Positions 7,053 to 16,193 of a stretch of DNA of 64,000 nucleotides are shown here, piece after piece. The position numbers and the translations under genes are program-made. Under the pieces are notes generated by a model, which saw only the letters and a list, made by a program, of their open reading frames with translations, made no database searches and was not told the origin of the DNA. The stretch is from Chloroflexota bacterium (GTDB taxonomy: Bacteria > Chloroflexota > UBA11872), in NCBI GenBank assembly GCA_026708035.1, contig JAPOVQ010000027.1, positions 19,899-83,898 of the forward strand, written 5' to 3'. Every line of letters begins with the position of its first letter. Position 1 is the first letter of the stretch.

Positions 7053-8621
7053 ATGCGGAAGCCAAGGTGGTGGCGCAGGAGCCTTATTGTCCTGGCAATT
7101 TCGGTCGGCGCTTTCATGGCGCTGCCGGTCGCGCACGCGCAGCAAGTGTTTGTGTCCGGCGCCGTGGTGGCGCTGGAGGGCACGCCGCATCTGTGGATTG
7201 CCGACGACCAGGGCGTCTTGCACTTGGGCGGCGACACCCGCGCCTTGTCCGGCAGGCATATCAACTGGAATGCCCGCACCGAGGTCAGCTTGGCGGGATT
7301 GCGCGCGCTGCCCAAGGGCGATCCGTGGCTTTCGGCCGGTCTGTTGAAACAGGGCGATCCGATCTATCTGGTCAAATGGGAGACCGAATGGCCGCAGCCG
7401 CGCCTACTCCACATCCAGTCCATCGCCGACGTGGAGATCTTTGGCATCAATGAGTCGAACTATGGCAAGTTCGTCCTCGACGTTCCGACCTGGGAGGCGC
7501 GGTACGGCATGTCCGTGGCCAGCCTCCAGCGAGCAGAGTTGCCGGCGGCCGTGCCTGGCGCCGGCACGATGCCCACGACGCCGACGACGCCCACGACGCC
7601 CACGGTCCCAGCGTCGTCCGCCTTGCCCTACCAGCGCATCAACGGCTTCGACGTCGGAGCTGGAACCATGAACCTGCCGCAGGGCACGGTCACGCTCAGG
7701 CTCCAGTTCGGCGGCTGGGGCGTTGGCCCGGTGACGGTGACCTATGGGCTCGAGGGCGGCGCGACGACCCACTTGCTCAATAACGCTCGAGTGCCCTACT
7801 ACAGCGAAATAGACATCAACGTGCCGCAGGCCGGCACCTACGCCTTTCGAGTGACCGCCCCCCGAGACTGGCGAGTCTGGGTTGGCCTTGAGCCCGGACT
7901 CCCATCCGTGCCCCTGCCGATGCAAGGCTGTCGGACAACGGTGCAGTGGCACCGGGCCGGCAATGGCATTCACCGTGCCAGCTTCAGCTGTGGCAGTTCC
8001 CAGGTGGACGGCACGTCATATTCCGACATCAACACCAAAGACAAATTCTGGGCGGTTTGGTTCCGCGACAAGAAATTCTTTGCCGTGACGTCGACGGGAG
8101 CCAGTTTCACGGCTACTGATGCGTCGATTCCGTTTCAAATCCTCAGGGGATACAACGGCGGCGCCGGCGAGCTGAGCTTGCCCGTGGGCAACGTCACCAT
8201 CATGATCGAGTACGGCAACTGGTCCGAGGCTCCGATCACGTTGGTCATCAACTCGCCCAACGGCGCGCAGACCCGCCCGCTTGACGGTGCACGGGTTGGG
8301 TATCGGACGAATGTGCCGATTAGTGTTGCGCAGGCTGGAGTTCACGGTATTCAGGTCGACGCGCAGGGCGCTTGGCGGCTCTGGGTCGGCGTTGAGGCCG
8401 CGTCGACAGTCGACGAACTCGCGGAAGTCGACGTGCCCGCGTCCGGCTGTAGCACGAGTAGTAAGTGGAAAGAGGTTGACGGCTACTACCGGGCGAGGTT
8501 CGAGTGCCCGTCGTTCAATCTGCGCGCCGTGCACTATCCCGGCCTGGCCAAAAGCGACGGCTTCTGGGTGATTTGGACGAACGGGAACGTGTTGCACCGC
8601 ATCACCTTCCACAAGACCTAA
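7053..8621 (+). CDS. Secreted protein with two copies of a WRLWVG module
   Basis: A 522-residue protein. ATG 7053 is set by AAGGAG 7 bases upstream and a classic signal peptide (MRKPRWWRRS, hydrophobic core, cleavage after AHA near residue 29). Residues about 30-165 form a unique N-terminal domain (LWIADDQGVLHLGGD). A Thr/Pro linker follows. Two repeats of about 85 residues then run at roughly 190-280 and 358-445. Each starts YQRINGFDVGAG or FQILRGYNGGAG, passes through LPQG-TVTLRL or LPVG-NVTIMI, and ends DWRVWVG or AWRLWVG. Each is followed by a Cys-bearing segment of about 60 residues. I do not recognise the family. It is exported and probably periplasmic or cell-surface. A third copy of the module is in the protein at 23421-24125. 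Confidence 0.8.
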   Translation: MRKPRWWRRSLIVLAISVGAFMALPVAHAQQVFVSGAVVALEGTPHLWIADDQGVLHLGGDTRALSGRHINWNARTEVSLAGLRALPKGDPWLSAGLLKQGDPIYLVKWETEWPQPRLLHIQSIADVEIFGINESNYGKFVLDVPTWEARYGMSVASLQRAELPAAVPGAGTMPTTPTTPTTPTVPASSALPYQRINGFDVGAGTMNLPQGTVTLRLQFGGWGVGPVTVTYGLEGGATTHLLNNARVPYYSEIDINVPQAGTYAFRVTAPRDWRVWVGLEPGLPSVPLPMQGCRTTVQWHRAGNGIHRASFSCGSSQVDGTSYSDINTKDKFWAVWFRDKKFFAVTSTGASFTATDASIPFQILRGYNGGAGELSLPVGNVTIMIEYGNWSEAPITLVINSPNGAQTRPLDGARVGYRTNVPISVAQAGVHGIQVDAQGAWRLWVGVEAASTVDELAEVDVPASGCSTSSKWKEVDGYYRARFECPSFNLRAVHYPGLAKSDGFWVIWTNGNVLHRITFHKT

Positions 8622-8663
8622 CGAGCCGGCAGCGGTCGGCGAGTGAGGGGATCAGCCCTCGCC

Positions 8664-8689
8664 GGCCCCGCGCCTGCGGGCGCGGGGCC
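8664..8689. terminator. Strong GC hairpin between convergent genes
   Basis: An 11-bp perfect stem GGCCCCGCGCC/GGCGCGGGGCC with a 4-nt loop sits between the converging stops at 8621 and 8700. There is no T tract on the + side; it probably serves as a bidirectional transcription barrier. Confidence 0.5.
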
Positions 8690-8699
8690 GGGCGGGTGG

Positions 8700-10037
8700 C
8701 TATGCGTGGTGGGCCCAGTGCTCCTCGCGCATCACGCCACGCTGGTACGCGAGGTATTCGTCGCGCGTCATGAGCGGTTCGAAGTCGTCCACAATGCGCC
8801 GCGCGGTGCGCGCGCCGTCGCCCAGCAGATCCACGGCCATCCACGCCAATGCCTTGGCCGGCTCCACGTAGGCCATGTGCGAATCGACGATGTCCCAATC
8901 GGTGGCGTGATTGGTGCCGGTGGCGCCCGCCATGCTGGGATGCAAGGCCGGCATGATGTGCGACACGTCGCCCATGTCCGTCGATCCGGTGCGGTGGCCC
9001 AGCCGCTTGATCCCGTCATCGCCGTGAACATCTCGCTGGTTGGCGAGAAACAGGTCGGCCATGGCGCTGTTGTTCACCAGCGGCAGATAGCCGGGCAAGT
9101 TTCGGATCTCGACTTCGGCGCCTAGGGCCATCGCCCCCGCTCTGAGGGCGCGGTCGACCGTGGCCGAGGCGGCGTCGATGACGTCGGTCGTCTTGCCGCG
9201 AACATAGGTTTCCAGCCGAACGTCGGCGGGAATGACGTTCACGAGGTCGCCGCCGTGCGTGATGATTGGGTGCACGCGCACCGCGTCCTCATCGCGAAAT
9301 GTCTCGCGCAGCGCGTTGATGCCGGCCATGCCAAGTTGGGCGGCGTAGAGCGCGTTCACACCCCGTTCCGGCGCGGCGCCGGCGTGCGACGCCACCCCGA
9401 CATAGCGAATCTGCTTGACCACGCAGCCGTTGTTCGAGGCCGTCACGGCGGCCATGCCGTTTGCGTCGGGCTGGGCGTGGGTGTGAATCATCATCGCGAG
9501 ATCGACATCGTCGAACTCGCCGCGGGCGATCAGCTCGGGCTTGCCGCCCAAGAACTCCAACTCGCCCGCGAGTTGAAGGCCGTAGCGGTATTCGACTTCG
9601 ACATACTCCTCCGCCGGCACGGCCATCAGGACGATCGTGCCGCTCAACTCACGCTGAACCCGCGGGTCGCTCAGCGCCGCGGCGGCGCCCATGAGCCCCG
9701 CGATCTGCGCGTTGTGCCCGCAGGCGTGCGCGGCGTGGGTGGCCGGATCTTCTCGCGGGTGTCCCGGTACCGTCAGCGCGTCAAGCTCGCCAATGAGCGC
9801 CAACGTGGGACCCGGACGCCCGGTCTCGATTCGCGCGGATACGCCGGTGATCGCCAGGCCCGTGCGGTGGTCCAGCTCGAGTTCGGCAAACGTCTGCGCC
9901 ACGAGCGCCGCGGTCTCGAACTCTTTGAAGCCCAACTCGGGCCGCCCCATGATGGTTTCGCCGATCGCGATGATCTCGTCTTGTCGGTCGTCGATCGCGT
10001 CCGCCACGCGTTGCTTCAGGTCTGTGATGGTGGTCAT
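8700..10037 (-). CDS. M20 family amidohydrolase/peptidase
   Basis: A 445-residue dinuclear zinc hydrolase of the M20 amidohydrolase branch (AbgB/HipO-like). Visible signatures are GRPELGFKEFETA, LIGELDAL, HACGHNAQIAGLMGAA, VPAEEY (general-base Glu) and the dimerisation part SHAGAAPERGVNAL. Members cleave N-acyl, aminobenzoyl-glutamate or indole-acetyl amino acids; the substrate is unknown. ATG 10037 has GGAGG upstream. The MFS transporter 43 bases upstream on the same strand may supply its substrate. Confidence 0.9.
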   Translation of the reverse strand: MTTITDLKQRVADAIDDRQDEIIAIGETIMGRPELGFKEFETAALVAQTFAELELDHRTGLAITGVSARIETGRPGPTLALIGELDALTVPGHPREDPATHAAHACGHNAQIAGLMGAAAALSDPRVQRELSGTIVLMAVPAEEYVEVEYRYGLQLAGELEFLGGKPELIARGEFDDVDLAMMIHTHAQPDANGMAAVTASNNGCVVKQIRYVGVASHAGAAPERGVNALYAAQLGMAGINALRETFRDEDAVRVHPIITHGGDLVNVIPADVRLETYVRGKTTDVIDAASATVDRALRAGAMALGAEVEIRNLPGYLPLVNNSAMADLFLANQRDVHGDDGIKRLGHRTGSTDMGDVSHIMPALHPSMAGATGTNHATDWDIVDSHMAYVEPAKALAWMAVDLLGDGARTARRIVDDFEPLMTRDEYLAYQRGVMREEHWAHHA

Positions 10038-10080
10038 GGCGCCTCCGGGGCCTGGCTGTTGGGCTGAGCAGCGGGCCGAT

Positions 10081-11418
10081 TCAGTGTGCCAGCCGCGAAT
10101 CCTCGGCGCTGGCGGCCGCCTCGCACGGCGGCTCGTCGACAGGCACGAACCCACGTGCCACGCGAGCCATCAGCATGCTGCCCACCGCGGCCAGACCCAG
10201 CGCCGTGGCAAACGCCGCCACCGGTCCGCCGGCCACCAGAACGGCGGCTCCAACGAGCGGGCCGGCGATGCCCAGGATGCCGAGAATGAGCCAGAAGCTG
10301 GTTGCGAACGCATCCACATCCTCGGGTCGAGCCAGCGACGCCAGTGACGTCTGCCAGCCCACGTCCCCGGCCGCGAAATTCAACCCGATGGCCGCATACG
10401 CTGGTGCCAGCAGCCACAGGCTGTCCGCCTGGATGGCCACGATGAACAGCGCCGCGACCACCAGCTTGAGCAGATTGGACATCCAGACGACGAATGGCCC
10501 GGAACGCCGGTCGCTCACGGCGCCCCAGAGGAGATATCCCGCCGCCCAGGTGACGCTCTGGATCAGCGCCAGCACGCCGACGATGGTGAAGGAGGCGTCA
10601 AACGTGTCCACCAGCACCACCGCGATGGTTGGCTGGATGAGCAAGTCGCCAAACAAGGCGACGTTCGAACTCGCGGTATAGCTGCGAAACCGTCGGTTCG
10701 CCAGGGTCTGCCGAAACATGCGCCACGGCGGTGGGCGGACCTTCGGGGCACGGGGCGGCGCCCTGATTCGAAACAGCGCCAGGGCCCCCAACGCGCCGGC
10801 AACGGCGCCGCCGGCGAACACGGGGCCGTAGCCCACCGCGTCCATCAGGCCCCCGGCGAGCGGCGACACCAGCAACACCACCACCGCCATGGCGGCCTGC
10901 GCCGCGCCAATGAGCCTGCCCCGCACGCGCCGAGGGAACGCCGACTGCGTCACCCCCACGTAGATCGGGACGCCCATCATGGCGATGATCGACCACACCA
11001 GGAGCATGATCAAAAACGGTCCTGCCTCGTCAATAAACAGCGCGGCGACCAGCACCAGCCGCCCGATGGTCCAGAGCGCAGCCACCGCTCGTTCCGGTTG
11101 GACGGCTCGGAGGACATAGGGACCGGCGATTGCCACGATGCCGCCGATGAATTGCACCGCGACGGTCAGTGCCACGGTGACTTCGTCGCCGCCGATGCGG
11201 CGGACGACGACCGCCATGTAGCTTCCGACGCTGCCGACGAAGACTCCCGCCAGCAACCAGTGAATGAGGGTGGCGCGGAAATTGCGCCGCACGTCCGGGG
11301 CCAGCCCCGCGTTCAACTCGGCGATGCCCGGCAGGCGCAGCGGCGCGCGCCCAACCCTGGCGGTAACACGACCCAAGGGCGCCGACGGCGCGCGACGTGC
11401 CTTCACCCGGCCCCGCAC
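10081..11418 (-). CDS. MFS transporter
   Basis: A 445-residue protein with about 12 hydrophobic segments in two halves joined by a basic loop (RIRAPPRAPKVRPPPWRMFRQ near residue 215-235). A loop with FPRRVRGRLIGAAQA resembles MFS motif A-like turns, as does LLWGAVSDRRSGPFVV in the second half. The first 40 residues are cytoplasmic and basic, so a later start is possible. The substrate is not predictable. It precedes the M20 hydrolase on the same strand. Confidence 0.82.
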   Translation of the reverse strand: MRGRVKARRAPSAPLGRVTARVGRAPLRLPGIAELNAGLAPDVRRNFRATLIHWLLAGVFVGSVGSYMAVVVRRIGGDEVTVALTVAVQFIGGIVAIAGPYVLRAVQPERAVAALWTIGRLVLVAALFIDEAGPFLIMLLVWSIIAMMGVPIYVGVTQSAFPRRVRGRLIGAAQAAMAVVVLLVSPLAGGLMDAVGYGPVFAGGAVAGALGALALFRIRAPPRAPKVRPPPWRMFRQTLANRRFRSYTASSNVALFGDLLIQPTIAVVLVDTFDASFTIVGVLALIQSVTWAAGYLLWGAVSDRRSGPFVVWMSNLLKLVVAALFIVAIQADSLWLLAPAYAAIGLNFAAGDVGWQTSLASLARPEDVDAFATSFWLILGILGIAGPLVGAAVLVAGGPVAAFATALGLAAVGSMLMARVARGFVPVDEPPCEAAASAEDSRLAH

Positions 11419-11501
11419 GAGGCATCACCCGCACGATGCGAGCAAGGGCATCGTACTCGCTCGCGAGAAACCCGGGCGGCTAGTTTGTGGCTATGGGCGG
11501 C

Positions 11502-11930
11502 TCACCCACCGACACGCCAGTTGAACTCGTCCGTGCGCGTCCCGTCCGAAAAGATGAGTCGAAATCTCCACACATGGTCGAGCAGCACTCCGCCAATGGC
11601 TTCCACGACCTTCGCGAATTCCTGACTCACATCCGCCGGGGTGGCGTCGCCCGCCTCGAAGGCGATCATCGTCATCCCATCCGGCGCTACGCTGGGCAGG
11701 TCCACCTCGACTTCGAGCACGCCGGTGCGAACCGCGAATTGTCGGATGCGCCACGACCAGAAATGCTGCTTGATCGCCACAATGAAGGGCATCGCCGCGG
11801 TGTCATACCGTTCCGGATCCCACGCAATGGGCGTGCCGTTATATGCGCCGGGACAATCCTCGACGTTCCAAGGGGGTCCGGGCTCCATGGTGGTCATGAG
11901 AAGGGCGGCGACCTGGGCGAAACGCGACAT
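11502..11930 (-). CDS. Hypothetical protein
   Basis: A 142-residue protein with balanced composition (PFIVAIKQHFWSWRIRQFAVRTG, VLLDHVWRFRLIFSDGTRTDEFNWRVGG) typical of a real gene. No family is recognised, and no signal peptide or membrane segment is seen. It is divergent from the PHP gene, with only 15 bases between the two proposed starts and no clear ribosome site. The start is therefore uncertain; an ATG at 11897 inside MTTMEPG is an alternative. Confidence 0.55.
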   Translation of the reverse strand: MSRFAQVAALLMTTMEPGPPWNVEDCPGAYNGTPIAWDPERYDTAAMPFIVAIKQHFWSWRIRQFAVRTGVLEVEVDLPSVAPDGMTMIAFEAGDATPADVSQEFAKVVEAIGGVLLDHVWRFRLIFSDGTRTDEFNWRVGG

Positions 11931-11945
11931 GGGGATCGTACGTTA

Positions 11946-12752
11946 GTGGCCGGTAACTCACGTCCTGCCGATCCGCGGCCCATCTTCCCGCGGGACGCGC
12001 CCCCTTCCCCCTCTCGGGGCTGGGGACTCGCCGAGCTGCATGCGCACACCTCCGCCAGCGACGGTGTGCCGTCCCCGGGCGCCCTGGTCCGCCGGGCCGA
12101 CGAGCTTGGCTTGGACGTGCTGGCGGTCACCGACCACGACACGATCGACGGCGCGCTGCGAGCGCGCGACATCGCGGCGGCCACCGACGCGCGGGTCGAG
12201 GTCATCGTGGGGATGGAGGTCACCACTCGGCGGCAGGATCACGTGGTGGGGCTGTTTCTGGAGCATCCGGTGCCGATCTTCCGCCCGCTGGTCGAGACGG
12301 TGGAGGCCATTCAGGCGCAGGGCGGGTTGGCCATCGTGGCGCACCCGTTTCTGGGCGTGCCCACGTCCATCTCCGCCAAGAGACTCCTGCGCGCGCTCGC
12401 ACGAGTGCGGTTTGACGGCATCGAGACCGAGAACCAGTACTTTCGGGAACGCACCCGCGCCGACGCGCGCCGGTTTCAGGAGACGCACGCCGAGCGGGTG
12501 GGCGCGGCCGTGGGCGCCACCGATGCCCACTTCGGAGATCTCGGCCGGGCGCTGACCCTCTTTCCCGGCCACACGGCGGCCGAGCTTCGCGCGGCGATCG
12601 GCGAACGCGCCACGCTGCCCGCGCGCGGCGGCCTGCAGTACCCACGCCCGGCGTTGGCCGACCACGGGCGCAATCAATTCCGGAGCCTGGTCAAGCTGCC
12701 GGTCATGCGCGCCCGCACGCTATGGCGTCAGCGCCGCGGAACGGGCCCTTAG
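11946..12752 (+). CDS. PHP-domain phosphoesterase
   Basis: A 268-residue PHP (polymerase and histidinol phosphatase) protein. Metal-site motifs are H-A-H-T-S-A-S-D-G, VTDHDTIDGALRA, GMEVTT, VAHPF and ATDAHF. Stand-alone members include 3',5'-nucleoside bisphosphate and 5'-3' RNA/oligoribonucleotide phosphatases. GTG 11946 is the only reasonable start before the first metal motif; the frame is open further upstream, but that part is antisense to the hypothetical gene. Its last 31 bases overlap the next transporter gene. Confidence 0.88.
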   Translation: MAGNSRPADPRPIFPRDAPPSPSRGWGLAELHAHTSASDGVPSPGALVRRADELGLDVLAVTDHDTIDGALRARDIAAATDARVEVIVGMEVTTRRQDHVVGLFLEHPVPIFRPLVETVEAIQAQGGLAIVAHPFLGVPTSISAKRLLRALARVRFDGIETENQYFRERTRADARRFQETHAERVGAAVGATDAHFGDLGRALTLFPGHTAAELRAAIGERATLPARGGLQYPRPALADHGRNQFRSLVKLPVMRARTLWRQRRGTGP

Positions 12753-14023
12753 CCTCACCGCCGCCGCCCCGGCGGCTGGCGGCGCACGTCGGGCGCTCCT
12801 GGCGCGCCCTGGCCGCGGACGGCGCGGTGTACGCGCGGGAGATGCGCCGCTTCTCACGCAACGCGCGGCTCCTGCTGCTGAGCACCCTGCTTGGGGCATT
12901 CAGCGCCGGCGTCTTCCGCGTGGCCTACAACCTCTATGTGCTGGAGCTGGGCTTCACCGCCGCGGATGCCGGTCGTCTGGTCACGAGCGCCAGCCTGGCC
13001 GCCGGGCTGGCGGCGATTCCGGCCGGACTCCTGGCGCTTCGGGTGGGCGCGAAGCCGGTAATCCTCGGCGGCGCCGTGCTCCTTGGCGTCGGGACGGCGC
13101 TGCAGGTGACGCCGTTCGGCTACGGCTACCTGGTGGCGGGCGCGGCTCTCGGAGGCTTGGGCGGCGCGCTGTGGAACGTCGTCATCGCCCCGCTATACGC
13201 GGGCAGCGCCGACGACGAGGGTCGGAGCTATCTGTTCACCGTGGCGGCGATTGTGTTCCTCGGCATGAGCTTTGCCGGGAACGCCGTCGGCGGGTGGGCG
13301 CCGCGCGCGCTGGCGGACGCGACGGGCTGGCCGGTGTGGGTGGGGTTCTTCGCCGTGCTCAGCGCGGCGGCGCTCTACGGCGGGCTGGGGTTCTTTCCGC
13401 TGTTGGGGCTGCGCGCGCCGTCGGCTCGGATCGATCGATCGGCGTTCGGCGCCCTGCGCGGCCAGGTCAACGCGATCGCCCGCCTGCTCATCGTGCACGT
13501 CGTCATCGCCGTCGGGGCCGGCCTCACCATTCCGTTCCTGAACGTGTACTTCACCCGACAGCTGGGCTTGAGCGAAGCCCAGTTCGGACTGCTCGCGGGC
13601 GCCGGACTCATGACCCGGCTGGGCGCGTCGGTGTTCGGCCCTATCGCGGCGCGGCATCTGGGCAAGGTGACGGCCATCGTGGTTGCCCAGTCGGCCTCGA
13701 TTCCGCTGCTGCTGGCCATGGGCTTGCTGCCGTGGCCGCTGGGAAGCTCCCTCGCGTTTCTTGCTCGTGGCGCACTCATGAACATGACGGCCCCAGTGCG
13801 CGGCGCCCTGTACATGGAGCGGGTCACCGAGGCCGCGCGTCCGGCCACCAACGCCTGCCTGCTGCTAGCGTGGAACCTAGCCTGGGCCGGCGCGGCCGCC
13901 GTCGGCGGCGTGCTGGCCGAGCAACTGGCGCTGGCGGTCGCCGTCATGGTCACCGCCGCCTGCTACGCGCTGGCCAACGGGTTGATGTGGCTGCTCTGGC
14001 GCCGTCGAGCAAGCGCGGCGTAG
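12722..14023 (+). CDS. MFS transporter
   Basis: A 433-residue protein with about 12 membrane segments, the first starting near residue 47 (LLLLSTLLGAFSAGVFRVAYNLY). The loop GPIAARHLGKVTAIV lies in the second half. It starts at ATG 12722 inside the PHP gene. An ATG at 12842 (MRRFSRNARLLLL) would remove a Pro/Arg-rich leader and is a serious alternative. No substrate is predictable. It is not closely similar to the transporter at 10081-11418 in the loops I compared. Confidence 0.82.
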   Translation: MASAPRNGPLASPPPPRRLAAHVGRSWRALAADGAVYAREMRRFSRNARLLLLSTLLGAFSAGVFRVAYNLYVLELGFTAADAGRLVTSASLAAGLAAIPAGLLALRVGAKPVILGGAVLLGVGTALQVTPFGYGYLVAGAALGGLGGALWNVVIAPLYAGSADDEGRSYLFTVAAIVFLGMSFAGNAVGGWAPRALADATGWPVWVGFFAVLSAAALYGGLGFFPLLGLRAPSARIDRSAFGALRGQVNAIARLLIVHVVIAVGAGLTIPFLNVYFTRQLGLSEAQFGLLAGAGLMTRLGASVFGPIAARHLGKVTAIVVAQSASIPLLLAMGLLPWPLGSSLAFLARGALMNMTAPVRGALYMERVTEAARPATNACLLLAWNLAWAGAAAVGGVLAEQLALAVAVMVTAACYALANGLMWLLWRRRASAA

Positions 14024-14063
14024 TCCGGCGCGGGCCGCCTGCCCGTGCCCCGATGCCGGGCGG

Positions 14064-16034
14064 CTAGCCGGCGGCGCCCTCCGCCGGCCGCTGCTTGGGC
14101 GCGGGAGTGGGCTCCGTCGGCGGGTTCGGGCTGGTCGTGGGCGCTGCCGGCGCCGTCGTCGGACCTGGCGGCGCGGGCTGTGGATCGCTTTGCGCCGCGG
14201 GCGTACGCCCCTGGTATTCGTCGACGTAGCGCTCAAAGGCCTCCGCATCGAGAGTCTCGACCTCGATCAGGGTCTCCGAGAGCTTCTCAAGCAGGCCACG
14301 ATTTCGCGCCAGCATGTCCTGGGCGCGGTGATGTGCGTCATCGATCAGATGCGAAACCTCACGGTCAATCGTCTCGGCAACCGCTTCGCTGTAGTTGCGC
14401 TGCTCCGCGATGTCCCGCCCCAGGAACACCAACTCCTCCCGGCGACCAAACGCCCGGGGACCGAGCTTGGTGCTCATGCCGTACTGCGTGACCATGCGGC
14501 GCGCGATCTCGGTCGCCATCTGAATGTCGTTGCTGGGCCCGGTGGTCATCTCCCCGAACACCAGCAATTCGGCGGCGTGGCCGCCCATCGCCACCGCCAG
14601 CTGGTCCTCGAACTCCGACTTGGACAACAGGTGGCGATCCTGCGAGGGCAAGAACCGGGTATAGCCCCCCATCTGGCCGCGAGGCAGGATCGTGACCTTG
14701 TAGACGGGGTCGGCGCGCCGTAGCAGATGGGCCACCAAGGCGTGCCCGATCTCATGGAAGGCCGTGACGCGCTTCTCGTGTTCGCTCATCACCCGGCTCT
14801 TGCGCTGGGGACCGGCGATCACTCGGTCGATGGCCTCCTCCAGCTCGAACATGCCCACGGTCGTGCGGTTGCGGCGGGCGGCCAGAATGGCCGCCTCGTT
14901 GAGCAAGTTCTTCAGGTCGGCGCCCGAGAAGCCGGGCGTCTGCCGCGCAATGGTTCCCAGGTCCACGTCCTGCTCGATAGGCTTCTCGCGCGCATGCACG
15001 CGCAAGATCGCTTCGCGTCCGCGAATGTCCGGCAGATCCAGCACCACGCGGCGGTCGAAACGGCCGGGCCGCAGGAGGGCGGGGTCCAGCACGTCCGGGC
15101 GGTTGGTCGCGGCCAGCACGATCACCGTTTGATCCGTGTCAAAGCCGTCCATCTCGACGAGGATTTGGTTCAGCGTCTGCTCGCGTTCGTCGTGGCTGCC
15201 GCCCAGGCCCGCGCCCCGCTGCCGGCCAACGGCGTCGATCTCATCCACGAACACCAGGCTCGGCGAGTTCTGCTTGGCTTTCTCGAACAAGTCGCGCACC
15301 CGCGAGGCGCCCACGCCCACGAACATTTCCACGAACTCGGAGCCGCTGATGTTGAAGAACGGCACCCCGGCCTCCCCGGCGACGGCTTTCGACAAGTGCG
15401 TCTTCCCGGTGCCCGGCGGGCCCACCAGCAGCACCCCGCGCGGGATTTCCGCGCCGATCTTGGTGAACTTCTCGGGGTACTTGAGGAACTCCACCACCTC
15501 GGCCAGCTCCTGCTTGGCCTCGTCCACGCCCTGCACGTCCTTGAACGTCACGCGCGGGCGGTTGCCCGTCACCATGCGGGGGCGGCTCTTGCCGAAGCTC
15601 AGCGCCTGCGAATTGGAGCCTTGGGCTTGCCGCATCATGAACACCAGCAACCCAACGAAAATCAGCAGCGGCAAGATCGAGGTCAGGATGCTGATAATGG
15701 TTGGGGCGGGACTGGGCGCCTCGAATTGGACGGCGACCTGCTGGCCATTGACGTTGAGCCCCCGGTTGGCGAGCGCCTGGTCGATGTCAAAGCGATCGTT
15801 GACCACGGCGCTGACGGCGGAGCCGCCGACTCTGGCCACGATGCGGTTGGCGCTCACCAAGATCTCGGGCTGAGAGCCACTGTCGGCCGCGGCTTCGACC
15901 CGGCTCAGCAGCTCGCTAATCGGCACGACCTGCTGATTCGGCTGTCCGGGGTTGAACATGACGAACAGCACAACCAGAATCGCCACGGCCAGTACGAGAT
16001 ACATGAACCCGTTGCGCACGAGCCGGTTATTCAT
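14064..16034 (-). CDS. ftsH: ATP-dependent zinc metalloprotease FtsH
   Basis: A 656-residue membrane AAA+ protease. The N-terminus has a membrane segment ([18 protein letters not shown]), a periplasmic domain and a second segment ([18 protein letters not shown]). The AAA module shows GPPGTGKT near residue 204, the pore loop ([19 protein letters not shown]), Walker B (LVFVDEID) and the SRH ([22 protein letters not shown]). The zinc site is H-E-I-G-H near residue 425; the usual form is HEAGH. The C-terminal 45 residues are Pro/Ala/Thr-rich. It degrades misfolded membrane proteins and regulators. Confidence 0.97.
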   Translation of the reverse strand: MNNRLVRNGFMYLVLAVAILVVLFVMFNPGQPNQQVVPISELLSRVEAAADSGSQPEILVSANRIVARVGGSAVSAVVNDRFDIDQALANRGLNVNGQQVAVQFEAPSPAPTIISILTSILPLLIFVGLLVFMMRQAQGSNSQALSFGKSRPRMVTGNRPRVTFKDVQGVDEAKQELAEVVEFLKYPEKFTKIGAEIPRGVLLVGPPGTGKTHLSKAVAGEAGVPFFNISGSEFVEMFVGVGASRVRDLFEKAKQNSPSLVFVDEIDAVGRQRGAGLGGSHDEREQTLNQILVEMDGFDTDQTVIVLAATNRPDVLDPALLRPGRFDRRVVLDLPDIRGREAILRVHAREKPIEQDVDLGTIARQTPGFSGADLKNLLNEAAILAARRNRTTVGMFELEEAIDRVIAGPQRKSRVMSEHEKRVTAFHEIGHALVAHLLRRADPVYKVTILPRGQMGGYTRFLPSQDRHLLSKSEFEDQLAVAMGGHAAELLVFGEMTTGPSNDIQMATEIARRMVTQYGMSTKLGPRAFGRREELVFLGRDIAEQRNYSEAVAETIDREVSHLIDDAHHRAQDMLARNRGLLEKLSETLIEVETLDAEAFERYVDEYQGRTPAAQSDPQPAPPGPTTAPAAPTTSPNPPTEPTPAPKQRPAEGAAG

Positions 16035-16193
16035 GAATCGAGGATCTTTCGTGCGGGAGTGCGACGGGCCGCGATAAAGACGCGAGTTGCCGGCGGAACG
16101 GCCAGTATATCAAGGTAGGGCCTCGCGGCATTGTGCCCGGCGCGGTCACCACGGTTCGAGTCTCGCGCAGTCCAGGGCTGCAATCCGTAGGAT

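Noticed and set aside
7561..7610. Tandem ACGCCCACG repeats as a minisatellite
   Set aside because: They encode the Thr/Pro linker of a secreted protein and need no further explanation.
14727..16118. A 463-codon open frame on the + strand
   Set aside because: Antisense to ftsH; its composition mirrors the ftsH codons.
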